A stretch of 28,282 bases of DNA. Source: Promethearchaeota archaeon. Lineage in GTDB: Archaea > Asgardarchaeota > Lokiarchaeia > Sigynarchaeales > SOKP01. Both the position numbers and the translations under genes were made by a program. The DNA is taken from contig JAUWBH010000067.1 in the NCBI GenBank assembly GCA_030605085.1, positions 1 to 28,282 on the forward strand, read 5' to 3'. Below, one piece after another: positions 16,399 to 24,828 of the stretch. The notes beneath the pieces are model-generated. The model was not told where the DNA came from and did no database searches. It worked only from the letters and a program-made list of their open reading frames with translations. Positions within the stretch are counted from its first letter, which is position 1; every line of letters starts with the position of its first letter.

Positions 16399-17556
16399 AT
16401 GCATAGCATATTTTCAAATTTAAGTGAAAAAGAGTTAAATTTTAAAGACGAAGTTACAGAGTTTTGCGCTAACGAGGTTGGACCTTATATTAACGACATT
16501 GAACAAGGAAAAATGGATATTTGGGACATTATTAGACCTATGGGTAAAAAAGGATATATTGGAATTACTTTCCCAAAACGATTTGGAGGATTAGGTGGGA
16601 CTCTTATGCAAGAATTATTGTTTTCAGAAGCGGTATGTTACCATAGTTTACCTGTTGATATGTCTCGAGGTGCGAGCTCGTATCCAGCGTTTTTAATTCG
16701 AACATTTAACAAAACAAAACTACTTGGAAAATACATTAACCCCCTTTTAACCGGCGAAAAAATAGGGTGTTTTTGCTTTACTGAGCCCGATGCCGGAAGT
16801 GATTTATCCCGTATGAAAACAATTGCTACTTATGATGAAAAGAATGAAGAATTCATATTAAATGGTGAAAAAAGGTTTATCACTAATGGGAGCATTGCAA
16901 ATTCTTTGATTGTATACGCACGAAATGGATACTTTATCGTCCAGTCTGATTGGGATGGATTTGAAGTGATTGAAGAATATAAAATGATGGGGCTTAACGG
17001 GCTTCATTTAGGGCACATGAAATTTAATAATGTTAGAATTCCTAAAGATAACGCTCTATTTTACAAAAAAATTCAGCAAGATCCTTCTGACAAGAGAGGT
17101 ACGGGAAAAACTTCTGCAATTGCCGGAATGCAAGCTATGTTAGGACCAGAAAGAGTAGTTTTATCTGTTCAAGCGTTAGGCGTTGCTAAAAGGGCTATAG
17201 ATGTTGCCATTCAATATTCTCAAGAGAGAGTCCAATTTAAAAGACCTATTAGTGAATTTGAAGGGATAAGTTTTAAGATTGCTCAAATGGTTACTAATTA
17301 CGAAGCTGGATGTGCTCTTGCGGAGAAGTCCGTAAATGACATACGAGATGGAACTTTAGCAGCTATGTCTAAACTTTTTTGTTGCCAAAATTCGTTTAAA
17401 ATTTGTGATGACGCCATTCAGATTCTTGGTGGAATTGGATACACGAATAAATATCCTGTTGAGAGATGTGCACGGGATGTAAGACTTTTAAGGATTGGCG
17501 GCGGGACAGACGAAATAATGCAATACATTATTCAAAAAGGAATATATAGAAGATAA
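16399..17556 (+). CDS. acd: Acyl-CoA dehydrogenase (isovaleryl/glutaryl-type catalytic Glu)
   Basis: Intact FAD enzyme of 385 residues (389 if TTG 16387 is used; numbering below follows that form). Motifs in order: FTEPDAGSD (131-139), NGEKRFITNG (159-168), GPER with the likely catalytic base E255, QFKRPISEFEGISFKIAQM (283-301), ILGGIGYTNKYPVER (346-360) and IGGGTDEI (370-377). The C-terminal catalytic Glu of medium-chain enzymes is replaced by Gly, so the base must be the internal Glu, as in isovaleryl- and long-chain acyl-CoA dehydrogenases. It oxidises an acyl-CoA to the 2-enoyl-CoA and hands electrons to an electron-transfer flavoprotein, not encoded here. Residues 222-250 form an unusual linker (DNALFYKKIQ then QDPSDKRGTGKTS). 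Paralog of the broken gene upstream; precedes the dehydratase-type gene. Confidence 0.9.
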   Translation: MHSIFSNLSEKELNFKDEVTEFCANEVGPYINDIEQGKMDIWDIIRPMGKKGYIGITFPKRFGGLGGTLMQELLFSEAVCYHSLPVDMSRGASSYPAFLIRTFNKTKLLGKYINPLLTGEKIGCFCFTEPDAGSDLSRMKTIATYDEKNEEFILNGEKRFITNGSIANSLIVYARNGYFIVQSDWDGFEVIEEYKMMGLNGLHLGHMKFNNVRIPKDNALFYKKIQQDPSDKRGTGKTSAIAGMQAMLGPERVVLSVQALGVAKRAIDVAIQYSQERVQFKRPISEFEGISFKIAQMVTNYEAGCALAEKSVNDIRDGTLAAMSKLFCCQNSFKICDDAIQILGGIGYTNKYPVERCARDVRLLRIGGGTDEIMQYIIQKGIYRR

Positions 17557-17560
17557 TACA

Positions 17561-17596
17561 TTTTTTTTAAACTTTAAAAAAGAATTTCTTTTTTTT
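17561..17596 (+). terminator. Two 8-T tracts after acyl-CoA dehydrogenase 2
   Basis: Eight T at 17561-17568 and eight at 17589-17596, right after the stop of the gene. They fit archaeal poly-T termination and separate this gene from the next, which has its own TATA-like box. Confidence 0.45.
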
Positions 17597-17613
17597 AAAA
17601 GAATTATTAATCT

Positions 17614-17628
17614 TTTATAAATATATAA
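17614..17628 (+). promoter_or_regulatory. TATA-like box of the 4-hydroxybutyryl-CoA dehydratase-type gene
   Basis: TTTATAAATATATAA lies about 45 bases before ATG 17671. An archaeal start site ~25 bases downstream would leave a short leader that includes the AGAGGT Shine-Dalgarno site at 17658-17663. Inferred from position and composition. Confidence 0.4.
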
Positions 17629-17670
17629 TATTGAAAGTTTCTATCAAATATTTAAATAGAGGTATACAAA

Positions 17671-19176
17671 ATGAGAACAAAAGAACAATATATGAAAGAT
17701 TTAAGTAAAATGAAAAGAAACATCTTTTATGATGGCGAAAAGATTGATCGATTAGACGAACGCCAAATGCCTTGTATTAATACAATTGGAATAACATTTG
17801 AATTGGCTGAAGATCCGGAATATGCCGATTTAATTCTTGCAAAATCTCATCTTACGGGCGAAACGATTAATCGCTTTACGCATATCCATCAAAATACTGA
17901 AGATCTTCATAAAAAGCAAGATATGACGCGAAAACTCTGTCAGAGAGTTGGGGGATGTATTCAACGCTGTATGGGTTGTGATGGAACTAATGCAGTGTAT
18001 AATGTTAGCTATGAAGCGGATAAATCAAATAATGGCGAAACTAATTATCACGAGAACTTTAAAAAATGGTTAGAACGATTTCAAAAGGAAGACTTAATTG
18101 CGGCATGTGCTCAAACCGATGTTAAAGGTAATCGGATAAAACGTCCTGCAGATCAAGAAGATCCGGATATGTATGTTCATGTGGTAGAAAAAAGAAATGA
18201 TGGAATTATAGTTCGTGGCTGTAAGGTTCATATTTCAGAAGCCTCCGTATCGGATGAAATTTTAGTCGTCCCGACAAGAGCTTTAAGACCAGAAGATAAA
18301 GATTATGCTGTTTCATTTGCTGTACCTGGAGATTATGAAGGAGTTATACAATCGGTAACCATCCATAATTTTCGAAAAAGGGAGCATTTTAAACGTGGAT
18401 TCATGCCGGGGGCTATAGATTCATATATTATTTTTGATGATGTATTTGTTCCATGGGAAAGGGTCTTTTTGTGTGGCGAATATCAACACGGTGGTGTTCT
18501 TGCCTTATTATTTGGTCTATTTCATCGTCATAGTTACTCGGGATGTAAGCCAGCCATAGGAGATTTAATAGTAGGTACAGCCGCTTTAGCAGCAGAATAT
18601 AATAATATTCATAAAGCTTCTCATGTAAGGGGTAAATTGGCGGAACTTATCATGGTTACAGAGCTTGGTTATGCCGCAGGATACACGGCTTCAGATTTAG
18701 GGAAACCTGAAGTATATGTTCCGGGCGTAGGACTCATACCGTACGGTCCTGGAAGTTATATTCCGAATTCAATTTATTGTAATGTAGGAAGATGTTTAAC
18801 TGGAGAAAATGTATTTCGCGAAGCAGAAATAATATGTGATCTTTCAGGTGGTATTCCAGCTACTTTCCCTTACGAAAAAGATTTCCTTGCTCCTGAACTT
18901 AAAGATCATCTTTATAAATATATTACTAGAAATCCCAATATTTCACCTGAGAATGCTGCACAATTCTGGCGATTTGTTGGAGATATGCTTTGTTCTGCAA
19001 CAGGTGGAATCCATCTCTTTGGATCCTACCATGGCGGGGGTTCCCCCGTAATGGAGCAAATCGCCATCACAACACAATACGATATTGAATCCAGAAAAGA
19101 AATAGTTAAAAAGATTGCTGGAATTAAAGATGAATTAAATGAGAAACAGAAAATTATTGTTCCTATAACAAAATAA
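17671..19176 (+). CDS. abfD: 4-hydroxybutyryl-CoA dehydratase/vinylacetyl-CoA isomerase-type flavoprotein
   Basis: A 501-residue protein matching the 4-hydroxybutyryl-CoA dehydratase (AbfD) of Clostridium along its length. The three cysteines and one histidine that hold the 4Fe-4S cluster are all present: C96 and C100 in CIQRCMG, H285 and C292 in HRHSYSGC, with the same spacing as in AbfD (C99, C103, H292, C299). This separates it from the flavin-only HpaB hydroxylases of the same superfamily. The enzyme removes water from 4-hydroxybutyryl-CoA by a ketyl-radical mechanism to give crotonyl-CoA. Residues 355-370 (VPGVGLIPYGPGSYIP) differ from AbfD, so another gamma-hydroxyacyl-CoA may be the substrate. 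Good Shine-Dalgarno site AGAGGT seven bases before ATG. The adjacent acyl-CoA dehydrogenase supports a CoA pathway. Confidence 0.88.
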   Translation: MRTKEQYMKDLSKMKRNIFYDGEKIDRLDERQMPCINTIGITFELAEDPEYADLILAKSHLTGETINRFTHIHQNTEDLHKKQDMTRKLCQRVGGCIQRCMGCDGTNAVYNVSYEADKSNNGETNYHENFKKWLERFQKEDLIAACAQTDVKGNRIKRPADQEDPDMYVHVVEKRNDGIIVRGCKVHISEASVSDEILVVPTRALRPEDKDYAVSFAVPGDYEGVIQSVTIHNFRKREHFKRGFMPGAIDSYIIFDDVFVPWERVFLCGEYQHGGVLALLFGLFHRHSYSGCKPAIGDLIVGTAALAAEYNNIHKASHVRGKLAELIMVTELGYAAGYTASDLGKPEVYVPGVGLIPYGPGSYIPNSIYCNVGRCLTGENVFREAEIICDLSGGIPATFPYEKDFLAPELKDHLYKYITRNPNISPENAAQFWRFVGDMLCSATGGIHLFGSYHGGGSPVMEQIAITTQYDIESRKEIVKKIAGIKDELNEKQKIIVPITK

Positions 19177-19213
19177 ATAAATAACTAAGACTGTGAAACC
19201 AAAAAAAAATTAA

Positions 19214-19250
19214 TTTTTTTTAAATTTCTTTATTTTTATTATTTTTAAAG
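19214..19250 (+). terminator. T-rich tracts after dehydratase-type gene
   Basis: Eight T at 19214-19221, followed by further T runs to about 19246. They are 40-70 bases past the stop and fit a poly-T terminator. Confidence 0.4.
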
Positions 19251-19335
19251 ATAGGAATTGTCGTGAAATTTCCTTCAGAATTTATAAATCCCATTTAGAT
19301 TTTTATATGAAAGAAACATTTTAAATTTTATTTAG

Positions 19336-19351
19336 ATTAATCTAGATTAAT
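19336..19351. promoter_or_regulatory. Perfect 16-bp palindrome before isochorismatase-like gene
   Basis: ATTAATCTAGATTAAT is its own reverse complement. It ends 35 bases before TTG 19387, where a regulator would overlap the promoter of the hydrolase pair. Could be an operator; A/T-rich composition lowers certainty, though the central CTAG is less expected by chance. Confidence 0.35.
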
Positions 19352-19386
19352 TATTTTAAAAAAATAATATTACCTCGTGATCTTAT

Positions 19387-20118
19387 TTGGATGTAGAAAG
19401 TAAAATTGAAGATTTTTTAAAGATCAGACGCGGTTTCAAGGCTTCACTTGATCCTCGTACATGTGCCCTTCTCGTAATCGATATGCAGGAATATCAAGTC
19501 AGGGGAGATTCCGCCGTAGTCAAGTTATTTGAAAAAGTTGTTCCTGGAATGATCCAATATTTTGTAGAAAGAGTAAAAGAAATTGTTATTCCAAATATTG
19601 CGCGTTTACTCGACTTTTTTAGAACTCATGATTTACCTGTATATCTCACTAAGTTTGCATCAATGCGTCCAGATCGTAAAGATTATTCGCTAAATATCCG
19701 AAAAATTAATGAATTATCAGAGCAAACAATAGGCGAGCCCATTTTTCCTGATAAAGACGACCCAAATGCCTTTATTATCCCAGAATTAGCTCCCAAGGGA
19801 AACGATGTAGTAATACTCAAAACGACTAGTGGAACTTTCTCTTCAACTGATCTAGACCATCAGCTAAGAAAATTAGGCGTGGATACGGTTATTGTTGTAG
19901 GTGTTGTAACAAACTTTTGTGTGGAGAATACTGCAAGAATAGCTTCAGATCTAGATTTTAGAGTGATTGTAGTTGATGATGCTTGCGCTGCATGGTCTCC
20001 ATCCCTCCACGAAGCATCTTTGCGCGCTCTAGAATTAATGTATGCGAGAATACTCCAGACAGACGATGTGTTGAAATTATTAAAAAGAAAAATTCTTAAA
20101 ATTTCAAAGCAGATTTGA
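19387..20118 (+). CDS. Isochorismatase-like cysteine hydrolase
   Basis: A 243-residue isochorismatase-superfamily hydrolase. The catalytic triad is visible: D32 in LVIDMQ, K145 in ILKTTSGTF and C178 in VTNFCVENTAR, with the cis-peptide VVTN just before the Cys. Members cleave amides (nicotinamide, N-carbamoylsarcosine, ureido compounds) or, when Cys is absent, isochorismate; the Cys here points to amide or carbamoyl hydrolysis. The start is TTG with GTGATC four bases upstream (19377-19382), which pairs with the archaeal 16S 3' end. Its TGA stop directly abuts a GTG codon of the next ORF, so the two genes are probably translated from one mRNA. Confidence 0.87.
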   Translation: MDVESKIEDFLKIRRGFKASLDPRTCALLVIDMQEYQVRGDSAVVKLFEKVVPGMIQYFVERVKEIVIPNIARLLDFFRTHDLPVYLTKFASMRPDRKDYSLNIRKINELSEQTIGEPIFPDKDDPNAFIIPELAPKGNDVVILKTTSGTFSSTDLDHQLRKLGVDTVIVVGVVTNFCVENTARIASDLDFRVIVVDDACAAWSPSLHEASLRALELMYARILQTDDVLKLLKRKILKISKQI

Positions 20119-20130
20119 GTGTTTATTCGC

Positions 20131-20934
20131 TTGCCTAAAGTTAAAGTCAACGATATAAATTTTTACTACGAAATTCGTGGAGAAGGATATCCACTTGTAA
20201 TGATACAAGGATATATTCAGAACATTTATTATTGGGATTCCTATACAATAGAAGAGTTCTCAAAAAGTTTTAAAACTATTAATTTTGATAATAGGGGAAT
20301 GGGACTCACAGAGGCCCCTAATATAGATTTTTCAATTAAAACTCTAGCTGACGATACAGCTGGATTAATGGATGTTTTAAATATTGAACGAGCATATGTG
20401 TTAGGGCATTCAATGGGAGGTATGATTGCCCAAGAATTGGTCCTTAATTATCCTGAGAGGGTTGAGAAACTCGTTCTCTGTTCAACGCATTGTGGAGGAG
20501 AAAAATCGATCCCTCCCTCTTCTAAAGTAATGGATTTATTGACGAACCCTAGAAAAGGAATAACTCACGAAGAAATGGCCAGAGAAATCTATGTTCCAGT
20601 TGAGTTTACTGAAGTCTTCATTAAAGATAATCCAGATTTTATAGAACAAAAAATTAGAAATTATATCAAAACACCAATATCAGGAAGCAGTTCACGACGC
20701 CAATTTAATGCAATTATGAAATTTGACACATCTGGAAGACTCAAAAAAATTAAAACTCCTACTTTAGTGATACATGGTAAGAAAGATATTCTTGTTCCTC
20801 CTCAAAACGCAGAGATATTAGCTAAGTTAATACCTGACGCAAAACTTACATTGCTCGAAAACAGCGCTCATGGACTTTTTTCAATGGAACCGAACTTAGC
20901 GTGTAAAACAATATTAGAATTTTTAAATACATAA
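20131..20934 (+). CDS. Alpha/beta hydrolase (enol-lactonase/esterase-like), intact copy
   Basis: A 267-residue alpha/beta hydrolase. Numbered from GTG 20119, the triad is Ser98 in GHSMGG, Asp223 in HGKKDILVP and His251 in SAHGLF; the oxyanion region is MIQGYIQNIYYW. The closest well-known relatives by motif are 3-oxoadipate enol-lactonase and related esterases, so an ester, lactone or thioester bond is the likely target. TTG 20131 is preferred because the truncated paralog at 14525 starts with TTG at the same alignment position (SKVKVN against PKVKVN); GTG 20119, directly after the upstream TGA, is the alternative. Cotranscribed with the isochorismatase-like gene. Convergent with the UroD-like pair. 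Confidence 0.87.
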   Translation: MPKVKVNDINFYYEIRGEGYPLVMIQGYIQNIYYWDSYTIEEFSKSFKTINFDNRGMGLTEAPNIDFSIKTLADDTAGLMDVLNIERAYVLGHSMGGMIAQELVLNYPERVEKLVLCSTHCGGEKSIPPSSKVMDLLTNPRKGITHEEMAREIYVPVEFTEVFIKDNPDFIEQKIRNYIKTPISGSSSRRQFNAIMKFDTSGRLKKIKTPTLVIHGKKDILVPPQNAEILAKLIPDAKLTLLENSAHGLFSMEPNLACKTILEFLNT

Positions 20935-20976
20935 AAAGAACTTTTATAAAAGAAGAGAGTTTCCTTTTTCATTATT

Positions 20977-22125
20977 TCAATCAGGAACATTTATCGGATA
21001 TTTTCCATATTTTCTCCTAATATTCTGCATCGCTTCATATCGATCTAATGTAACCGCAGGATGTATGCTATGTCCGGAACCAAAAATGTATCCACCGCCA
21101 GGTGCTAACTCACGAATCAATCTTTTTGCGTAAGCTTCAATTTCTGCAATCTCTCCCATTGCCAACATTACCGGGCTTAAATTTCCAGAAAAAGTGATTT
21201 TTTCACCATATTTTTGGTTTAACTTAAAGATATCGTACTCGGGATTAGCGGTTGTAGATTCTATAGGATGTAAAACATCAACACCGCAATTTATGATGTC
21301 CTCGAAAATTTCCATTAAATCACCATCAGAATGTAACATAATTTTACAATCTTGTTTATGAGCCGCGGAACATATTTGCTTTATCCAAGGGAACACATAC
21401 TTTCTATAATTTCGTGGACTCATAAATAGACCATTTTTGAAGCCATAATCGTCCCACAAAATAATCATTTGGGCATCGTTTTCAGCTAAAATCTTTACAA
21501 GTTCGAGCGTAAATTTACCTCGATCGTCAAATACTTTTTTCGCTTGTTTTGGTCTTGCCAATATTCTTGAAAAAGTTTCTAGACCAAAACCTTCCCATGA
21601 ACATTCCATTAAACTTCCCGTTGAAGGAATTGAAAAAACTTCATTGTTTAATTCTTCTTGGATTTCTCTTCCTACTAAAAAGTGGTTTAGTCGCGCTTCC
21701 CAATGGGGATCTGGTTGCTCCCAATTCTCATAATCTTCGAAGCTTTTAAAATATCCCCCTACATATCCACTGATTTCTGTACCATCTTTTTCATAAACTT
21801 CTGTTCGCATTATTCTTCCATATTCATCTACAGCTTTCCCTATATCCAGAACTTTACGTGGAAATATACTTGTCAAACTAGGGACTAAATCTAATTCAGC
21901 TCGGCGATAAAATTCGTAAAAAGTCTTGTAGAATCCTTTTACAATTTTCGGATTTTCTATTAACTGCTTCATAACTTTATCAGATATTTTTTGGCGTGGA
22001 AAAGGTTGGAGTGTCGTTCCATAATGTTTCATGATAGTATTATTATTGAATGTGCTTTCAAACGCAGGAACTTTATCCGGTTCTTCATGGTTTACGGTTT
22101 TTAAAACTCTTTCTTGTGTATTCAT
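20977..22125 (-). CDS. UroD-like (methyltransferase-type) protein, copy 1
   Basis: A 382-residue protein of the uroporphyrinogen decarboxylase superfamily, in the branch that includes cobamide methyltransferases (MtaA/MtbA). Recognisable blocks are DDYGFKNGLFMSPRNYRKYV (225-244), LHSDGD (264-269) and GSGHSIHPAV. True MtaA-type enzymes bind zinc through H-x-C...C; here the motif is H265-S-D267 and no late Cys matches, so CoM methylation is not supported and the substrate is unknown. Compared with the tandem copy it has a 21-residue insert after HYG (around 37-63), which accounts exactly for the length difference. Stands 52 bases downstream of the second copy on the same strand, so probably one transcript. 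Confidence 0.8.
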   Translation of the reverse strand: MNTQERVLKTVNHEEPDKVPAFESTFNNNTIMKHYGTTLQPFPRQKISDKVMKQLIENPKIVKGFYKTFYEFYRRAELDLVPSLTSIFPRKVLDIGKAVDEYGRIMRTEVYEKDGTEISGYVGGYFKSFEDYENWEQPDPHWEARLNHFLVGREIQEELNNEVFSIPSTGSLMECSWEGFGLETFSRILARPKQAKKVFDDRGKFTLELVKILAENDAQMIILWDDYGFKNGLFMSPRNYRKYVFPWIKQICSAAHKQDCKIMLHSDGDLMEIFEDIINCGVDVLHPIESTTANPEYDIFKLNQKYGEKITFSGNLSPVMLAMGEIAEIEAYAKRLIRELAPGGGYIFGSGHSIHPAVTLDRYEAMQNIRRKYGKYPINVPD

Positions 22126-22177
22126 TTTTAACTAACAACCTAAATTTATTAAAAATTAAAAAGAATAATTATCATAT

Positions 22178-23263
22178 TTAATCAGGAACGTTTATAGGAT
22201 ATTTTCCATATTTTCTTCTAATATTTTGCATCGCTTCAAATCGGTCTACTGTAACTGCTGGATTAATACTGTGTCCGGAACCAAACATGTATCCCCCACC
22301 AGGTGCTAACTCTCGAATTAATTTTTTTGCATAGGTTTCAATTTCAGAAATCTCTCCCATTGCCAACATTACCGGGCTTAAATTGCCAGAAAAAGTTATT
22401 TTATCGCCATATTTTTGGTTTAACTTGAAAATATTGTACTCAGGATTGGCTGTTGTTGATTCTATAGGATTTAAAACATCAACACCGCTTTTTATAATAT
22501 CTTCGAAAATTTCAATCAAATCACCGTCCGAATGCAATATTATTTTACAATCAAGTTTATGAGCCGCATCGCATATTTGTTTTATCCACGGGAATACATA
22601 TTTTCTATAATTTCTAGGACTCATAAATAGACCATTTTTAAAACCATAATCGTCCCATAACAGAACTATTTTTGCGTCGTTTTCAGCTAAAATTTTTACC
22701 AATTCAAGCGTAAATTTGCCTCGATCGTCAAATACTTTCTTTGCTTGTTTTGGTTTTGCTAAAATTCTTGCAAAAGTTTCAATACCAAAACCTTCCCATG
22801 TGCATTCCATTAAACTTCCAGTGGCCGGTATTGAAAAAATTTCATCGTTCATGTCTTTTTGGACTTTCCTACCTGCTAAAAAACTGTCCAAACGTGTTTT
22901 TAAATTTGGATCTGGCGGTTTCCAACTCTCATAATCTTCAAAATCTTTAAAATGTCCTCCATGGTAGGCCATTATCATAGTTCCATCTTTATAATATTCA
23001 AATTTCATCATTCTTCCATATTCATCAATAAATCCTTTTCTGCCTTTAAGAAATTTTCTTGGAAATAGACTAACATAACTCAAAACTAGATCTATACCCG
23101 CTTTACGGAAGAATTCGTAAGCTGTTTTATATCCACGACCTTCACCTGGATCGATCCCATAATGCTTCATAATAGTATTATTTGTAAAGGCACTTTCAAA
23201 CGCAGGGACTTTATCTGGTTCTTCATGATTTATAACTGTTAAAATCCTTTCTTGAGCGTTCAT
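22178..23263 (-). CDS. UroD-like (methyltransferase-type) protein, copy 2
   Basis: A 361-residue tandem paralog of the preceding protein; the last ~170 residues are almost the same. It keeps DDYGFKNGLFMSP, LHSDGD and GSGHSINPAV and also lacks the H-x-C zinc motif. It is the first gene of the leftward pair, with ATG directly after an AT-rich leader and no Shine-Dalgarno site. Proteins of this branch are often next to corrinoid proteins and methyltransferases that demethylate methoxy or methylamine compounds, but no corrinoid protein gene is present in this window. Divergent from the sulfatase gene. Confidence 0.8.
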   Translation of the reverse strand: MNAQERILTVINHEEPDKVPAFESAFTNNTIMKHYGIDPGEGRGYKTAYEFFRKAGIDLVLSYVSLFPRKFLKGRKGFIDEYGRMMKFEYYKDGTMIMAYHGGHFKDFEDYESWKPPDPNLKTRLDSFLAGRKVQKDMNDEIFSIPATGSLMECTWEGFGIETFARILAKPKQAKKVFDDRGKFTLELVKILAENDAKIVLLWDDYGFKNGLFMSPRNYRKYVFPWIKQICDAAHKLDCKIILHSDGDLIEIFEDIIKSGVDVLNPIESTTANPEYNIFKLNQKYGDKITFSGNLSPVMLAMGEISEIETYAKKLIRELAPGGGYMFGSGHSINPAVTVDRFEAMQNIRRKYGKYPINVPD

Positions 23264-23445
23264 TTTTAAATTTATGAAAAAACAGTTAGTACAACATTAT
23301 AATATAATTATAGAAAAAATGGATTTTATAATAAAATTGCGTGTTTTTAATAATGGTATTAAAGACCAGTGGTAAGCATTAAGTTAAAATTATAATGTAA
23401 ATAGGTTAAACTCGTGGATAAAAATTAACTAAAATAAGTAAAAAG

Positions 23446-24828
23446 ATGAATAAACCAAATTTTATATTTATACTAATTGATGATATGGGATGGAGAGACA
23501 TTGGCTGCTATGGAAGTACCTTCTATGAAACTCCCCATTTGGATAATTTAGCTAAAGAAGGAATGCATTTCACCGATGCTTACGCAGCTTGTTCAGTTTG
23601 TTCTCCTACAAGAGCGAGTATTTTAACTGGGAAGTATCCAGCAACTCTGGGACTAACCAACTTTATAGGAGGTCGTGGGAAGGGCAAACTATTATCTGCT
23701 CCTTATATCGATCACCTTCCGTTGGAAGAAAAAACCATCGCTAGCGCTCTTAAGGAAGCTGGCTATCGAACATATCATGTCGGTAAATGGCACCTAGGTA
23801 GCGAACCATACTGGCCAGAGCATCACGGTTTTGACGTGAACATCGCAGGTTGTCATTGGGGCTTACCGATGAGGGGATATTTCAGTCCTTATGGTAACCC
23901 AAGACTTAAAGACGGTCCAAAAGGAGAATATTTGACTGATCGGCTCACTAATGAAGCTATAAAACTGCTAGAATCTAATGGAGATACTCCTTTTTTTTTA
24001 AATCTTTCTTATTATGCGGTACATATTCCTATTCAGGTTCCTAAGATTTATAAGGAAAAATATAAGAAAAAGGCGAAGGATCTCGGTCTTAATGAAGTAA
24101 AAACATTTGAAGAAGGCTCGTATTTTCCGTGTGAACATAAAAAAAAATGGCGTATCAAACGTCGTTTATTACAGTCAAATCCCGCTTATGCTGGAATGAT
24201 CGAAAAACTTGACGAGAATATCGGACGGTTAATGCGGGCAATTGATGATATGGGTAAGACTAAAAATACCGTTGTATTTTTCACATCTGATAATGGCGGT
24301 TTGGCTACAGCGGAAGGCTCTCCAACTTGTAACGCTCCCCTCAGCGAAGGAAAAGGTTGGACTTATGAAGGTGGAACTCGTGAACCGCTTATCATCAAAT
24401 GGTCAGGAGTGATCAAACCTGGAAGTTTATGCTCCTATTCAGTTTCAAGTCCTGATTTTTATCCCACGATGCTGGAAATGGCAGGGTTAGAGTTAATTCC
24501 GGATCAACATTGTGATGGGGTAAGTTTAATGCCTCTTTTGAAGGCAAATGGTACACTAAATCGCAAAGCTATTTTCTGGCATTATCCTCACTATAGTAAT
24601 CAGGGAGGGACACCAGGCTCCTCAATACATGCTGGTGATTATAAGTTAATAGAATTTTTTGAGGATAAAAGGATTGAATTGTATAATTTAAAAGATGATA
24701 TAAGTGAAAAACACAATCTTTCTAATGACGAGCCTGAGATTGTCGCTCGACTCAAGACAATTCTTGAAGATTGGAGAGAAAGTGTAAATGCTAAAATACC
24801 CGCTCCTAATCCTGAATATAAGCATTAA
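23446..24828 (+). CDS. S1-type sulfatase, cytosolic
   Basis: A 460-residue alkaline-phosphatase-fold sulfatase. Metal-binding D12 and D13 lie in ILIDDMG. The formylglycine motif is CSPTR (52-56) followed by ASILTG, so C52 must be converted to formylglycine by a maturation enzyme not encoded here. VGKWHLG (Lys and His) and FTSDNGG (metal ligands) complete the active site. It removes sulfate from a sugar or aryl ester. The N-terminus begins directly with the catalytic strand and no signal peptide is visible, whereas most carbohydrate sulfatases are exported. Residues ~200-245 form a basic insert (KEKYKKKAKD, HKKKWRIKRRLL) that may shape the substrate pocket. Context with GH172, GH51 and GH1 favours a sulfated glycoside. 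Confidence 0.9.
   Translation: MNKPNFIFILIDDMGWRDIGCYGSTFYETPHLDNLAKEGMHFTDAYAACSVCSPTRASILTGKYPATLGLTNFIGGRGKGKLLSAPYIDHLPLEEKTIASALKEAGYRTYHVGKWHLGSEPYWPEHHGFDVNIAGCHWGLPMRGYFSPYGNPRLKDGPKGEYLTDRLTNEAIKLLESNGDTPFFLNLSYYAVHIPIQVPKIYKEKYKKKAKDLGLNEVKTFEEGSYFPCEHKKKWRIKRRLLQSNPAYAGMIEKLDENIGRLMRAIDDMGKTKNTVVFFTSDNGGLATAEGSPTCNAPLSEGKGWTYEGGTREPLIIKWSGVIKPGSLCSYSVSSPDFYPTMLEMAGLELIPDQHCDGVSLMPLLKANGTLNRKAIFWHYPHYSNQGGTPGSSIHAGDYKLIEFFEDKRIELYNLKDDISEKHNLSNDEPEIVARLKTILEDWRESVNAKIPAPNPEYKH

Noticed and set aside
22716..22950. Plus-strand ORFs inside the UroD-like genes
   Set aside because: They are shadows of a strongly supported minus-strand gene; similar shadow frames occur at the same place in the paralog because the DNA is duplicated.
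23989..24000. Long T run inside the sulfatase gene as a frameshift or terminator
   Set aside because: The frame continues correctly through it (Pro-Phe-Phe-Leu) with family-typical sequence on both sides, so no frameshift is needed.
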